From positions 24,177 to 88,176 of the forward strand of contig QHVM01000017.1 in NCBI GenBank assembly GCA_003223555.1: a DNA stretch of 64,000 bases, given 5' to 3'. The stretch comes from Acidobacteriota bacterium (GTDB lineage Bacteria > Acidobacteriota > Vicinamibacteria > Fen-336). Positions 18,230-29,722 of this stretch are shown one piece after another; positions within the stretch are counted from its first letter, which is position 1, and each line of letters begins with the position of its first letter. A program made the position numbers and the translations under genes. Under the pieces are notes generated by a model. The model was given only the letters and a program-made list of their open reading frames with translations. It had not been told where the DNA came from and ran no database searches.

Positions 18230-20179
18230 CTACTCGTCCGCGACGCGCACGTAGCCCGAGTCGTCGACGACGAACGGCCGCAGGCCCATCGCGAGCGGGG
18301 TGGCGACGACCTGGAAGCCGTCCCGTTCCGCCTTCAGATCGAAACGATACCCGTGCCGCTGGAAAGCGTTGGGTGAAGGGATGGGGAGACCGGGGGGCAG
18401 GACCTCCCGGAAGTTGCCGTATCGGCCGTGGGTCTTCTGGAACGCCTCCTCGAAGCTCACGACGTTCAGGAGGACGAAGACCGCCTGGCGCTCGGCCGGG
18501 ACGTTGGTGCGGGGAATGCGTTCGCGCGCCCGGAAGCGGCGGCCGGTGCCGTAGGAGCCCGCGTTGCCGCCCCGCCCGTCGCGGTAGGTGCCGGCGAGAC
18601 GGTCGCCGGCCGCTCGCCCGTCCACGTCGGGCGGCTCGCGGTCGAGCGTCGTGTCCGCGTCGGGAACAGTCGCCGGCAGAGCCGGAACGGTCGTGGCCGT
18701 CGCGCCGGTGCTCGGGCCGGCGGCCGCGCTGCCGGCCGATCCGGCGCCGGCGCCGGCGGCCGCCGTCCGCGTGCGCCGCCCTGCTTCGGGGACGCCCGGT
18801 GTCTCACGGCCCGCGGGCGGCGTCGTGCCGGGGGGCGCGGTCGCCTCTGCGGCCTGGGTGGCGGGCGGAGCGGCCAGCGTGCCCGGCCCGCCGGAGGACG
18901 GCGAAGGGCCGGCCGCCATCGTGGAGGGCGGAACGGCCCTCGTCGTGGCCGGACCCGCGACCTGCCCCGGCCCGGGGGAAGGACGCGGCCGGAGGAGCAG
19001 GAACCCCGCGACTCCCATGCCGACGAGCAGCAGCAGCCCCACCGCCAGCAGGCCGATGACGAGGCCCGTCTTCGAGGAGCGGGCGGCCGGAGCCGGGGCC
19101 GGCCGGCTCACGGTCCGGGCCGCGCTCACCCTCGTCGCGGCCGCGGGGCTCACCCGCGTGGCGGCCGGGTCGGACACGGGCGGCGGCGAAGACGCCCCGC
19201 GCTGCGTCGGCGGCGAGGCCACGGTCGGCGACGAGCCGGGGATGTAGGTCGTCGGGCCGGGCACGTAGCCGGGGCTCGTCGACACCTCGGACTGGCGCAG
19301 CGTCGGTGTCGATCCCGGGCGGGTGAGGGTCAGCAGCTCGTCGGCCAGCTCGCGGCCCGTCTGATAGCGGGCGGTCGGGTCCTTGGCCAGCGCCCGGGCG
19401 ACGATGCGGACCAGCTCTTCGGGCACCTCGGGGTCCAGCTCCCGCAGCGGCGGCGGCTCCTCGGTGATGATCTTGAAGATGAGGCCGGTGATGGAGTCCC
19501 CGCGGAAGGCCTTCTTCCCGGCGACCATCTCGTAGAGGATCGCCCCCACGGAGAAGAGGTCGCTGCGGCCGTCGACGGTCGAGCCGCGCGCCTGCTCGGG
19601 GCTCATGTACGACGGCGTGCCGAGCAGGCTGCCGGTGGCGGTGAGGTGCTCGGCGGAATCGGTGACCTTGGCGATGCCGAAGTCGGTGACCTTCACCCGG
19701 TCGCCGGCCTCGACCATGATGTTGGCCGGCTTGATGTCACGGTGGACGACGTTGTGCTGGTGGGCGAAGTCGAGGGCGTCGGCGACCTGGGCGGCCAGGG
19801 CCGCCGCGCGCTCGACCAGCAGGCGTCCCGCTCCGGCGATCACCCGGTCGAGGCCGACCCCGTCGATGAACTCCATCGCGATGTAGCTCACGCCGTCCGA
19901 GTCGCCGATGTCGTAGATCGTGACGATGCTGGGGTGCTTGAGCTGGGCCGAGACCATCGCCTCGCGCTTGAAGCGGTCCATCAGCTCCTCGAGCCCCGCC
20001 CCTCCGCTGGCGGCGAGTCCCTCGAGGCGGATGGTCTTGATGGCGACCATGCGGCCGAGGATCTTGTCCTTGGCCTTGTACACGGTGCCGAACGCTCCCG
20101 CGCCCAGGCGCTTGACGACCTGGTAGCGCTGCGCGATCTCGGTCGGGTCCGGCGGGCCGGCGTGTTTCTGTTGCGACAT
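18230..20179 (-). CDS. Ser/Thr protein kinase with Ala/Pro/Thr linker, TM helix and pilin-like C-terminal domain
   Basis: LGAGAFGTVYKAKD, VVHRDIKPANIMVE, VTDFGIAKV, TM segment TGLVIGLLAVGLLLLVGMGVAGFLLL; C-terminus YRFDLKAERDGFQVVATPLAMGLRPFVVDDSGYVRV. Confidence 0.92.
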   Translation of the reverse strand: MSQQKHAGPPDPTEIAQRYQVVKRLGAGAFGTVYKAKDKILGRMVAIKTIRLEGLAASGGAGLEELMDRFKREAMVSAQLKHPSIVTIYDIGDSDGVSYIAMEFIDGVGLDRVIAGAGRLLVERAAALAAQVADALDFAHQHNVVHRDIKPANIMVEAGDRVKVTDFGIAKVTDSAEHLTATGSLLGTPSYMSPEQARGSTVDGRSDLFSVGAILYEMVAGKKAFRGDSITGLIFKIITEEPPPLRELDPEVPEELVRIVARALAKDPTARYQTGRELADELLTLTRPGSTPTLRQSEVSTSPGYVPGPTTYIPGSSPTVASPPTQRGASSPPPVSDPAATRVSPAAATRVSAARTVSRPAPAPAARSSKTGLVIGLLAVGLLLLVGMGVAGFLLLRPRPSPGPGQVAGPATTRAVPPSTMAAGPSPSSGGPGTLAAPPATQAAEATAPPGTTPPAGRETPGVPEAGRRTRTAAAGAGAGSAGSAAAGPSTGATATTVPALPATVPDADTTLDREPPDVDGRAAGDRLAGTYRDGRGGNAGSYGTGRRFRARERIPRTNVPAERQAVFVLLNVVSFEEAFQKTHGRYGNFREVLPPGLPIPSPNAFQRHGYRFDLKAERDGFQVVATPLAMGLRPFVVDDSGYVRVADE

Positions 20180-20180
20180 G

Positions 20181-20522
20181 CTAGCCCGGCGGCCAGCTCA
20201 GGCGGCGGCCGCCCACCAGGTGGAGATGGACGTGGTAGACGCTGTACCCGGCGTCCTCGCCCGCGTTGAACACCAGGCGGAAGCCCCGCTCGCCGAGGCC
20301 GGTCTGCTTGGCCAGGTCCCGAGCCCGCCGCACCAGGTTTCCCACGAGCACATCGTCCTTTTCCGTGAGGTCCATGAGGCTCGTGATGTGCCGCCTCGGA
20401 ATGACGAGGATATGGGTGGGACCCTGGGGGTTGATGTCATGGAAGGCGAGCACGGTGTCGTCCTGGTACGCGACCTTGGCGGGGATCCGGCCCCCCGCGA
20501 TCTCGCAGAACAGGCAGGGCAT
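20181..20522 (-). CDS. HIT family protein (Hint-like)
   Basis: CLFCEIAGGRIPAKVAYQDDTVLAFHDINPQGPTHILVIPRRH, catalytic HVHLHLVGG. Confidence 0.94.
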   Translation of the reverse strand: MPCLFCEIAGGRIPAKVAYQDDTVLAFHDINPQGPTHILVIPRRHITSLMDLTEKDDVLVGNLVRRARDLAKQTGLGERGFRLVFNAGEDAGYSVYHVHLHLVGGRRLSWPPG

Positions 20523-20541
20523 GCGCTGGGGAGTTTACACC

Positions 20542-20976
20542 TTACCGTCCGGGCCGTTCCATCTGGCGGTCCAGCTCCGCCAGCAGCTCACGGATGTTGC
20601 GCGCGTTCTGACCGAAGTCCCACGGGAACGTCCTCGAGCGGGAGCGGACGCTCACCTGGGTGTGTCCGCCCTGCCGGCGGAGGCGGACGGTCACGTCGTC
20701 CTTCAAGGGCAGGATCGGCAGGACGTGCTCGGCCTGGAGGTCGGTGCCGCGCGTCCCGCTGATGGCGCCCACCAGCGTCCAGCGGGGAAGCCGGCCGATC
20801 GCGGCCTTGGCGGCCGCCGTCACCTTGTCTTGGCCCGCGGAATAGGCCCGCGGCTGCAGGTCCGGATATTCCGGCGTGTGGCCGGTCTCGACGTCGTTGA
20901 TGCGCGGCCAGGCCAGGCAGGCGGCCACGAGGCCCGCCACCGCCACCCCGCCGAGAGCCGCCGTGGACCTAGTCAC
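20542..20976 (-). CDS. DUF1499-type protein
   Basis: RIGSRSR-like RSRSRTFPWDFGQNARNIRELLAELDRQM C-terminus; GTG start overlaps mutY stop. Confidence 0.65.
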   Translation of the reverse strand: MTRSTAALGGVAVAGLVAACLAWPRINDVETGHTPEYPDLQPRAYSAGQDKVTAAAKAAIGRLPRWTLVGAISGTRGTDLQAEHVLPILPLKDDVTVRLRRQGGHTQVSVRSRSRTFPWDFGQNARNIRELLAELDRQMERPGR

Positions 20977-22045
20977 GAGGCTCCAGCGCCAGGGGAAGCT
21001 GGGGCGAATCGAGACCGCGGAGGACCTTGCGGGTGATGGAGGAGACGGGCAGAGCAGCGATCTCCTCGGGCGTCGCCCAGCGGAAGCGCTCCGGATCCCC
21101 GGGAGGCCGGCGGCGTAGCCGCGAGGCGTAGGCCTCGAGCCGGATGCGGCGGAAGGTGATGGCATGGCGGCCGCGGGCCACCAGCCGGCCCGGGACGAGG
21201 TCCAGGCCGTGACGCTGCTTCAGCTCGCGGACGAGGTCCGGCAGGCCGCGCGCTTCCAGCGAGGTCTGCGGCACCTCCCACATCCGCCCCATGAGCGGCC
21301 CCTCGCCCCGGCGAACGAGCAGCACCCTCCCTCGCTCCTCGACGAGCGCCGCCGCCACCGTCACCGCCTCCGGGGCCCGGCGCGCGCGGCCCTCCGGCAG
21401 CCGGTCCACGATGTCCAGGATGCGGGCCTCGCAATGCGCGCGCAGGGGGCAGGCCGGGCAGGCGGGCCGGCGGGGAAGGCACACCGTGGCCCCCAGCTCC
21501 ATGAGGGCCTGGTTCCAGTCCCCCGGGGCGTCGCGGTCGAGAAGCTCCTCGGCCTTGTTGTAGTACGGCGCGTCGGAGCGCCCCGGCGTGCCGCGCAGCG
21601 CGAACAGGCGCGCCAGCACCCGCCGCACGTTGCCGTCCACCACCGGCAGCGCCACGCCGTGGGCGATCGAGAGCACGGCGCTCGCCGTGTAGAGCCCCAC
21701 CCCGGGCACGGCCAGGGCCGCCTCCAGCGTGCGCGGGAAGCGTCCGCGGTGCCGCTCGAGGACGTGCCGGGCGCCCCGGTGCAGGTTGCGGGCGCGGTGG
21801 TAGTAGCCGAGGCCCGACCAGCGGGCCAGGACCTGCTCCTCGGTCGCCGCGGCCAGCGCCGGCAGGTCGGCGAACGCCTCCAGGAACGCCTCGTAATAGG
21901 GGACCGCGGTCTTCACCGTCGTCTGCTGGAGCATCACCTCCGAGACCCAGATGCGGTACGGGTCGCGCGTGCGCCGCCAGGGAAGGTCGCGCCGGTGGCG
22001 TCGATACCAGTCGAGGAGCGGCCGGCGCAGGCGCGCCGGGCTCAT
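20969..22045 (-). CDS. mutY: A/G-specific adenine glycosylase
   Basis: [43 protein letters not shown]-like region, Hh[20 protein letters not shown]-x6-C-x2-C-x5-C Fe-S motif, C-terminal Nudix-like domain. Confidence 0.95.
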   Translation of the reverse strand: MSPARLRRPLLDWYRRHRRDLPWRRTRDPYRIWVSEVMLQQTTVKTAVPYYEAFLEAFADLPALAAATEEQVLARWSGLGYYHRARNLHRGARHVLERHRGRFPRTLEAALAVPGVGLYTASAVLSIAHGVALPVVDGNVRRVLARLFALRGTPGRSDAPYYNKAEELLDRDAPGDWNQALMELGATVCLPRRPACPACPLRAHCEARILDIVDRLPEGRARRAPEAVTVAAALVEERGRVLLVRRGEGPLMGRMWEVPQTSLEARGLPDLVRELKQRHGLDLVPGRLVARGRHAITFRRIRLEAYASRLRRRPPGDPERFRWATPEEIAALPVSSITRKVLRGLDSPQLPLALEPRD

Positions 22046-23343
22046 GCCTCCACGGCCGGGACGGCGTCGGTGGCCCGCCGCCCGCCACCCTGGTCGATGC
22101 GCTCGATGTCGGCGCCCAGGCCCCGCAGCTTCTCGTCGATGCGGTAGTAGCCGCGGTCCAGGTGGTAGACGCGGTCGACCACGGTCTCGCCGCGGGCGGC
22201 CAGCGCGGCGAGCAGGAGGCAGGCCGAGGCGCGGAGGTCGGTGGCCATCAGCTGCGCTCCCGACAGCGGCGTGTGTCCGCTGACGATGGCGGTCCGGCCG
22301 TCGATCCGGATGTCGGCCCCCATGCGCTGCAGCTCGGCCACGTGCATGTAGCGGTTCTCGAAGATCGTCTCGGTGATGGTGCTCGTGCCTGCGGCCTGGG
22401 TCATGAGGGCCATGTACTGGGCCTGCATGTCGGTGGGGAAGCCGGGATAGGGTACGGTGGTCACGTCCGAGGAGCGCATGGTGCGCGGGGCACGGACGCG
22501 CAGGTTGTCGGGCCCCTCCTCGATGCGGATCCCCGTCTCCCGCAGCTTGTCGATCACGGCCCGCAGGTGCGCGGGGTGGCAGTTCCTCACCTCGATGTCG
22601 CCGCCGGCGATGGCGCAGGCGGCCACGAACGTCCCCGTCTCGATGCGGTCGGGGATCACCCGGTGCTCGGCGCCGTGCAGGCTCGAGACGCCCTCGATGC
22701 GGATCGTCGAGCCGCCCGCGCCCTGGATCCTCGCCCCCATCTTGACGAGCAGGTCGGCGAGGTCAGAGACCTCGGGCTCCTGGGCCGCGTTGCGGATGAT
22801 GGTCTCCCCGTCGGCCAGGCTGGCCGCCATCATGACGTTCTCGGTGCCGGTCACGGTGACGGTGTCGAAAGCGACCTCGGCCCCCCGCAGGCGGTCGGCC
22901 TGTGCCTCCACATAGCCGGACGCCATGCGGATGGAGGCCCCCAGCTTCTCGAGCGCCTGCAGGTGCAGGTTGATCGGCCGGGCCCCGATGGCGCACCCTC
23001 CGGGCAGCGACACCCGGGCCTGGCGGGCCCTCGCCACGAGCGGCCCCAGGACCAGGACGGAGGCGCGCATCGTCTTGACCAGGTCGTAGGTGGCCTCGAC
23101 CGAGGTCAGCTCGGCGGCGGTGATCTCCACGGTGCCGCCGACCCGGAACTGCACGTCGGCGCCGAAATCGCTCAGCACGTGCCCCATGGTGCGGATGTCC
23201 CGCACCTCGGGGACGTTGTGGAGCACGACCGGCTGGCCGGTGAGCAGCGCCGCGCAGACCTCCGGCAGCGAGGCGTTCTTGGCCCCGGAGATGCGGACCG
23301 TCCCTTCGAGCGGCCGCCCCCCCACGATACGGATCTTTTCCAC
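22042..23343 (-). CDS. murA: UDP-N-acetylglucosamine 1-carboxyvinyltransferase
   Basis: [49 protein letters not shown] active-site loop. Confidence 0.96.
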   Translation of the reverse strand: MEKIRIVGGRPLEGTVRISGAKNASLPEVCAALLTGQPVVLHNVPEVRDIRTMGHVLSDFGADVQFRVGGTVEITAAELTSVEATYDLVKTMRASVLVLGPLVARARQARVSLPGGCAIGARPINLHLQALEKLGASIRMASGYVEAQADRLRGAEVAFDTVTVTGTENVMMAASLADGETIIRNAAQEPEVSDLADLLVKMGARIQGAGGSTIRIEGVSSLHGAEHRVIPDRIETGTFVAACAIAGGDIEVRNCHPAHLRAVIDKLRETGIRIEEGPDNLRVRAPRTMRSSDVTTVPYPGFPTDMQAQYMALMTQAAGTSTITETIFENRYMHVAELQRMGADIRIDGRTAIVSGHTPLSGAQLMATDLRASACLLLAALAARGETVVDRVYHLDRGYYRIDEKLRGLGADIERIDQGGGRRATDAVPAVEA

Positions 23344-23398
23344 TCACTCCAGTCTAGTGCGGAGCGTGACCGAAGAGTAGGGTGGGGAGAAGGCGCCG

Positions 23399-24250
23399 CT
23401 ACGGCCGGCGGGACGCGACGACGCGGGGGATGCCGGCCAGGTCGCGGCGCGTCTCGGTAGGCGGGAGGCCCGCCGCATCCAGCTTCTGCGCGACCTGCTC
23501 CGCCATGCCCGCGCCCACCTCCACGAGCAGATGACCGCCCGGACGCAGCAGGTCGCGGGACTGCCGAGCCAGGCGCTCGTAGATGCCGTACGGAGGGTCG
23601 GGCGCGAGGAGCGCCGGCCGGGGCTCGTGGTCGCGCACCTCGGGGGCCAGCCCGGGCAGGTCGGCCGGATGCACGTAGGGGGGGTTGCTGACGACGAGGT
23701 GGACGGCTCCGCGCAGGTGGGCGACCGGGGCGAGCAGGTCACCTTCGTGCCAGGCCACGCGCCCGTCCAGGCCCAGCCGGCGGGCATTGTCCCGCGCCAC
23801 CTCCAGCGCCGCCGGAGACACGTCGGTCGCGTGAAGGGCGGCGTCGGGACGCTCGGCGGCCAGCGACAGCGCGATGCAGCCGCTGCCGGTGCCGGCGTCG
23901 ACGACGACCGGCGCCGTGAGCCCCCGCATCGCCCGCAGGGCCGCCTCCACCAGCAGCTCGGTCTCGGGGCGGGGGACGAGCACGGCGGGGCTCACCACGA
24001 AGTCGTGGCGCCAGAACGCCTGGGTGCCGGTGAGGTGTTGCAGCGGACGCCGGCTCGCGCGCTGCTCGACGAGGGCGAGGAACCCCTTCTCCTCGGCCGC
24101 GGACAACGTGTCGCCGCGGCGGGCGATGACGGCCGCGCGGTCGCAGCCCAGGGCGTGCCGGAGCAGCGTCTCGGCGTCCAGGGCGGGCTGCGACACGCCG
24201 GCGGCGCGTAGCCGCTGCTCGGCGCGGCGAAGCGCGTCGGCGACGGTCAA
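23399..24250 (-). CDS. prmC: peptide chain release factor N5-glutamine methyltransferase
   Basis: [22 protein letters not shown] and [13 protein letters not shown] (NPPY motif); overlaps prfA. Confidence 0.95.
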   Translation of the reverse strand: MTVADALRRAEQRLRAAGVSQPALDAETLLRHALGCDRAAVIARRGDTLSAAEEKGFLALVEQRASRRPLQHLTGTQAFWRHDFVVSPAVLVPRPETELLVEAALRAMRGLTAPVVVDAGTGSGCIALSLAAERPDAALHATDVSPAALEVARDNARRLGLDGRVAWHEGDLLAPVAHLRGAVHLVVSNPPYVHPADLPGLAPEVRDHEPRPALLAPDPPYGIYERLARQSRDLLRPGGHLLVEVGAGMAEQVAQKLDAAGLPPTETRRDLAGIPRVVASRRP

Positions 24251-25275
24251 ACGGGCTGCTTCAGCTTCTCGGCCTGGTTGTGGGCGATGAGGCCGTTGAC
24301 GACCTCGTCGAGCGCGCCGTCCAGGATCTCCTGGAGGCGGTGGATGGTGAGGCCGATGCGGTGGTCCGTCACCCGGCCCTGCTGGAAGTTGTATGTGCGG
24401 ATCTTCTCACTGCGGTCGCCCGATCCGACCTGGCTCCGGCGCTCGCTGGAGATCTGCTTCTGCTGCTCCTCGAGCGCCATCTCGTAGAGCCGCGCCCGCA
24501 GCACCTTCATGGCCTTCTCGCGGTTCTTGATCTGGCTCTTCTCGTCGGGCAGGTGGGTGATGCGGACCGCCGAGTACGTGGTATTGACGCTCTGGCCGCC
24601 GGGCCCGGACGAGCAGAACGTGTCGATGCGGATGTCCTTGGGCTCGATCCTGACGTCCACCTCCTCCGCCTCCGGGAGCACGGCGACCGTGACCGCGGAG
24701 GTATGGATGCGGCCGGACGCCTCGGTGGCGGGGACGCGCTGCACCCGGTGCACTCCGCTCTCGTAACGGAGCTTCGAGTACACCCGCTGGCCCTCGACCA
24801 TCGCGATGACTTCCTTGATGCCGCCCTGGCCGGCCCGGGTCACGGAGACGACGTCGATCTTCCAGCCCTGGAAGATCTCGGCCGCGAAGAGGGCGGCCTC
24901 TTCGCCCCCCGTCCCCGCCCGGATCTCGAGCAGCACGTTCTTCTCGTCATTGGGGTCCTTGGGCAGGAGGAGGCGGGGGACCTCTTCGTCGAGGGCGTCG
25001 CGGCGGGACGCCTGGGCGCGCAGCTCCTCATGGGCCAGCTCCCTCAGCTCGGGGTCCGACTCGGACCGGATCAGCTCCTGGACCTTGGTGATCTCGCTGA
25101 GGGTCGCCTTGTAGGCCCGGTAGCGCTCCACGATGGGAGCCAGCTCCTTGGACTCGCGGGCCAGTCGCTGGTAGGCGGACGGGTCCTGGGTCACGGCCGG
25201 GTCCGACATCTGCGCCTGGACCTCGCCGTAGCGCGCTTCCACGTCCTTGAGCTTCTGGAACGTTATGGAGTCCAT
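24247..25275 (-). CDS. prfA: peptide chain release factor 1
   Basis: [37 protein letters not shown] (GGQ), [26 protein letters not shown]. Confidence 0.96.
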   Translation of the reverse strand: MDSITFQKLKDVEARYGEVQAQMSDPAVTQDPSAYQRLARESKELAPIVERYRAYKATLSEITKVQELIRSESDPELRELAHEELRAQASRRDALDEEVPRLLLPKDPNDEKNVLLEIRAGTGGEEAALFAAEIFQGWKIDVVSVTRAGQGGIKEVIAMVEGQRVYSKLRYESGVHRVQRVPATEASGRIHTSAVTVAVLPEAEEVDVRIEPKDIRIDTFCSSGPGGQSVNTTYSAVRITHLPDEKSQIKNREKAMKVLRARLYEMALEEQQKQISSERRSQVGSGDRSEKIRTYNFQQGRVTDHRIGLTIHRLQEILDGALDEVVNGLIAHNQAEKLKQPV

Positions 25276-25305
25276 GTGGAACCTTGGGGGGAGCGCCGCC
25301 TCCCC

Positions 25306-25336
25306 AAAAAAACGTCAGGGGGGTCTGCGACCCCCC
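25306..25336 (-). terminator. Rho-independent-type terminator downstream of rpmE
   Basis: Minus strand GGGGGGTC-GCA-GACCCCCC-TGACG-TTTTTTT, 19 nt after the rpmE stop. Confidence 0.7.
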
Positions 25337-25354
25337 GACCCCCCCGCGGCAACG

Positions 25355-25579
25355 CTACGCCTGGGCGGCCGGTTCCTTCTTCTTCCCGTACTTGCGCGTG
25401 TAGCGCTCGACGCGCCCGGCCGAGTCGATGAGCTTCTGCTTCCCGGTGAAGAAGGGGTGGCAGTTCGAGCAGATCTCCAGCCGCAGCTCCTGGCCCTTGG
25501 TGGACCGGGTCGTCCAAGTCGCGCCGCAGGCGCAGTGGACGTTGACGACCTTGTACTCGGGATGAATTCCTGGCTTCAT
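25355..25579 (-). CDS. rpmE: 50S ribosomal protein L31
   Basis: [28 protein letters not shown]...[34 protein letters not shown]. Confidence 0.96.
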   Translation of the reverse strand: MKPGIHPEYKVVNVHCACGATWTTRSTKGQELRLEICSNCHPFFTGKQKLIDSAGRVERYTRKYGKKKEPAAQA

Positions 25580-25710
25580 GACGCTCCCGGGGCCCGCCTC
25601 CGGCGTGGCCCTGAACATTGGATTCTAGCATAGAATGCGATCAACACTATCCGGGTCACTCAACCCCCTCTCGCGTGCGCCTGTCCAACGCTTCGAATCA
25701 CGCACCTGAC

Positions 25711-27153
<1,443 letters not shown>

Positions 27154-27156
27154 GCG

Positions 27157-28371
27157 ATGGCCTGGGACGTCTCACGCCGGGTCTTCCTGCGCGGGGCCGG
27201 ACTGGCCGCGGTGGGGGTCGGCTTCCATCCCTCGTCCCTGCTCGTGCGCGCCGCCCAGGCCGCCGAGGCCGGGCGCCGCGTCCTGGTGCAGATCTTCCTC
27301 CGCGGGGGTTGCGACGGGTTGAACCTTTGCATTCCGTTCGGGGACGCCGAGTACTACGGCCTGCGCGGGGCGATCGCCCTCGGCCGGGGCGAGGTCGTGG
27401 ACCTCGACGGCCACTTCGGCCTCCATCCCGCCCTCGCGCCGCTGAAGGTGCTCTACGACGAGGGCCGGCTCGCCCTCCTGCACGCCGTGGGGAGCTACGG
27501 CCTCAGCCGCTCGCACTTCGACGCCCAGGACTTCATGGAGTCGGGCACGCCGGGCGACAAGACCACCTCGACCGGCTGGCTGGAGCGGAGCATCTCCAGG
27601 GTGCCGGGCAACGCGGTGACCGAGGCGGTGGCGTTCTCCGCCCAGCTCCCGCGCTCGTTCCTGGGCCCGGAGCCGGTCCTGGTGGCGCAAACGCTGTCGA
27701 GCTTCGACCTCCGGGCCCGCAACTGGCGGGGGGAGGCGGAGACGCTGCTGCGCGCGATGTACGACGGCCGCCCGGACGTGCTGGGCAAGGTCGGCCAGGA
27801 GACCTTCGCGGCCATGGACGTGCTGCTGCGCACGCCGGAGATCATGGCCCCGCCCGCCGCCGGCGCCGTCTACCCGGGCTCGACGGTCGGGAGCTCGCTG
27901 AGGCAGGCGGCGCAGATCATCAAGGCCGGCCTGGGCACCCGCGCCATCTTCGTCAACGTGCCCGGCTCGTTCGACACCCACGCCAACCAGCTCCCGGCCA
28001 ACGCCCTCGAGTTCACGCGGCTGGCCGACGCGCTGGTGGCCTTTGCGCGCGACCTGGGCGGGATGCTGGACGACGTGGCGGTGATGGTCACGACGGAGTT
28101 CGGCCGGGCCGCCTTCGTCAACGGCTCGGCGGGCACCGATCACGGCTCCGCCCACTGCATGATCCTCATGGGTGCGGGAGTGCGCGGCGGCCGGGTGTAC
28201 GGGTCGTGGCCCGGTCTCTCCCGGAGCCAGCTCTACCAGGAGCGGGACCTGGCGGTGACGACCGACTTCCGCGACGCGTTTGCCGAGGTGGCGCGGGCCC
28301 AGCTCGGCATCGATTCGTCCTCGCTCTTCCCCGGTTACGCTGCCGGCCCCGGCCCGGGGATCGTCGCGTAG
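27157..28371 (+). CDS. DUF1501-family protein with twin-arginine-like N-terminus
   Basis: SRRVFLRGAGLAAVGVG signal; RRVLVQIFLRGGCDGLNLCIPFGDAEYY; TTEFGRAAFVNGSAGTDHGSAHCMILMG. Confidence 0.92.
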   Translation: MAWDVSRRVFLRGAGLAAVGVGFHPSSLLVRAAQAAEAGRRVLVQIFLRGGCDGLNLCIPFGDAEYYGLRGAIALGRGEVVDLDGHFGLHPALAPLKVLYDEGRLALLHAVGSYGLSRSHFDAQDFMESGTPGDKTTSTGWLERSISRVPGNAVTEAVAFSAQLPRSFLGPEPVLVAQTLSSFDLRARNWRGEAETLLRAMYDGRPDVLGKVGQETFAAMDVLLRTPEIMAPPAAGAVYPGSTVGSSLRQAAQIIKAGLGTRAIFVNVPGSFDTHANQLPANALEFTRLADALVAFARDLGGMLDDVAVMVTTEFGRAAFVNGSAGTDHGSAHCMILMGAGVRGGRVYGSWPGLSRSQLYQERDLAVTTDFRDAFAEVARAQLGIDSSSLFPGYAAGPGPGIVA

Positions 28372-28376
28372 CCGGC

Positions 28377-28916
28377 GTGGCGCGACTCGCCCGTCCGGCC
28401 GCCGCTCTGGCGCTGCTCCTGCCGCTCGCCTCTCCCGCCCCGGCCGCCCTGGCGGCTTCCCCGAGGGCCGACCTGTTCGCCGGCTACTCCTACCGCAAGA
28501 GCGGCGACCAGGGACTGAACGGGTGGGACGCCGCGCTCGGCGCGAGCCTCTCGCGATGGATCGGCGCGGAGGCCGACGTGAGCGGGCATTACGGCCGGCA
28601 GTCGGGGACCGACCTCAGCCGGCTGTCCTTCATGGCGGGGCCGCGCTTCGTGTATCGGACCGGCGGTCTGGCGGTCTTCGCCCATTACCTCGCGGGCGGG
28701 GTGCGCTCGCGAGCGAGCATCGGCGTGCTGGGAGTGGACATCGCGGAGACGAGCACCGACTTCGGCATGGCCGCGGGCGGGGGAGCGGACGTGCGCGTCT
28801 CGGAGCGGTGGGCGCTCCGAGCCCAGGGCGACTACGTGGTCGTCCGCGCGCAGGGCGCCACGGAGAAGGATCCCCGCGTAGCGGTCGGCCTCGTGTTCCG
28901 ACTCACACGGAATTAG
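28377..28916 (+). CDS. outer-membrane beta-barrel protein
   Basis: Signal peptide, ADLFAGYSYRKSG..., alternating-hydrophobic strands, terminal VGLVFRLTRN; GTG start inferred. Confidence 0.7.
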   Translation: MARLARPAAALALLLPLASPAPAALAASPRADLFAGYSYRKSGDQGLNGWDAALGASLSRWIGAEADVSGHYGRQSGTDLSRLSFMAGPRFVYRTGGLAVFAHYLAGGVRSRASIGVLGVDIAETSTDFGMAAGGGADVRVSERWALRAQGDYVVVRAQGATEKDPRVAVGLVFRLTRN

Positions 28917-29174
28917 GACTCAGGCACGGGGCTTGCTCTTCGACGCCGGTGCAGAGAGAGGAGCGCCGGAAGTAAAGAGGACGACGCCAGGCCGGCACGA
29001 CGGGACGGGCGAATGTTCCCTCGCGCAGGCCTCGCGGCTGGCCAACCTCCTCACGCGTGGCTCGATGATCGCTGGCCGGCATCTCACCGGCGCCCTCTCT
29101 CCGCCTCTCGACCTTCCGTAATATTCCACCCAACTCGATGCGTGTCTGCGCCGCGACGATCTGGTCTCGGTGAC

Positions 29175-29201
29175 CGGGCGGCTGGCTCGAGCCACCGCCC
29201 G
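29175..29201. terminator. Near-perfect palindrome between convergent genes, possible bidirectional terminator
   Basis: CGGGCGG-C-TGGCTCGAGCCA-CCGCCCG; no T-tract. Confidence 0.3.
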
Positions 29202-29213
29202 ACAAGCATTGGC

Positions 29214-29678
29214 TCACTCGCGACGTACGTGATGTCGTGTCTTGCGATCGTAGACAGTGCCGGCCGCGCCGCCCACGAGGCCGCCGACCAGGGCTCCCTT
29301 GCCCCCACCGACCAAGCTGCCCACGAGCGCTCCGCCCGCCGCCGAGCCACCGATGATGAGCCCGCTCTTCTTCGCCGACCGCGTGTGCCTGACGACGCGG
29401 TGGCGGCTGGTGGTCGTGGTGGTCGTGCGGTAGACGACCCTCTGGGCGGCAGGCGTGGCGATCGTCGTCGTCTGGGAGGTGGCCACGGCCGGAGTGACGA
29501 CGGGCTGGCTGGCGCTGTCGTTGAGGGCGTTGACGGGCGCGGCCGTGGTGGGAGCGGGGATCGCCGCCGATGCCTGCGGCTGGGCCTGGGCGTCGGGGGA
29601 ATGACGGGAGGTCGCGAGCACGATCGCTCCCCCCAGGGCGAGGGCGCCGAGGGCCGCGGCGCCGATCACTGGTCTCAT
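29214..29678 (-). CDS. glycine-zipper protein with signal anchor and Thr-rich segment
   Basis: MRPVIGAAALGALALGGAIVLATS...; SGLIIGGSAAGGALVGSLVGGGKGALVGGLVGGAAGTVYDRKT. Confidence 0.7.
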   Translation of the reverse strand: MRPVIGAAALGALALGGAIVLATSRHSPDAQAQPQASAAIPAPTTAAPVNALNDSASQPVVTPAVATSQTTTIATPAAQRVVYRTTTTTTSRHRVVRHTRSAKKSGLIIGGSAAGGALVGSLVGGGKGALVGGLVGGAAGTVYDRKTRHHVRRE

Positions 29679-29722
29679 GAAACCCTCCAGTCGGTTAATG
29701 AAAGTGGGATATACGATCCCCT

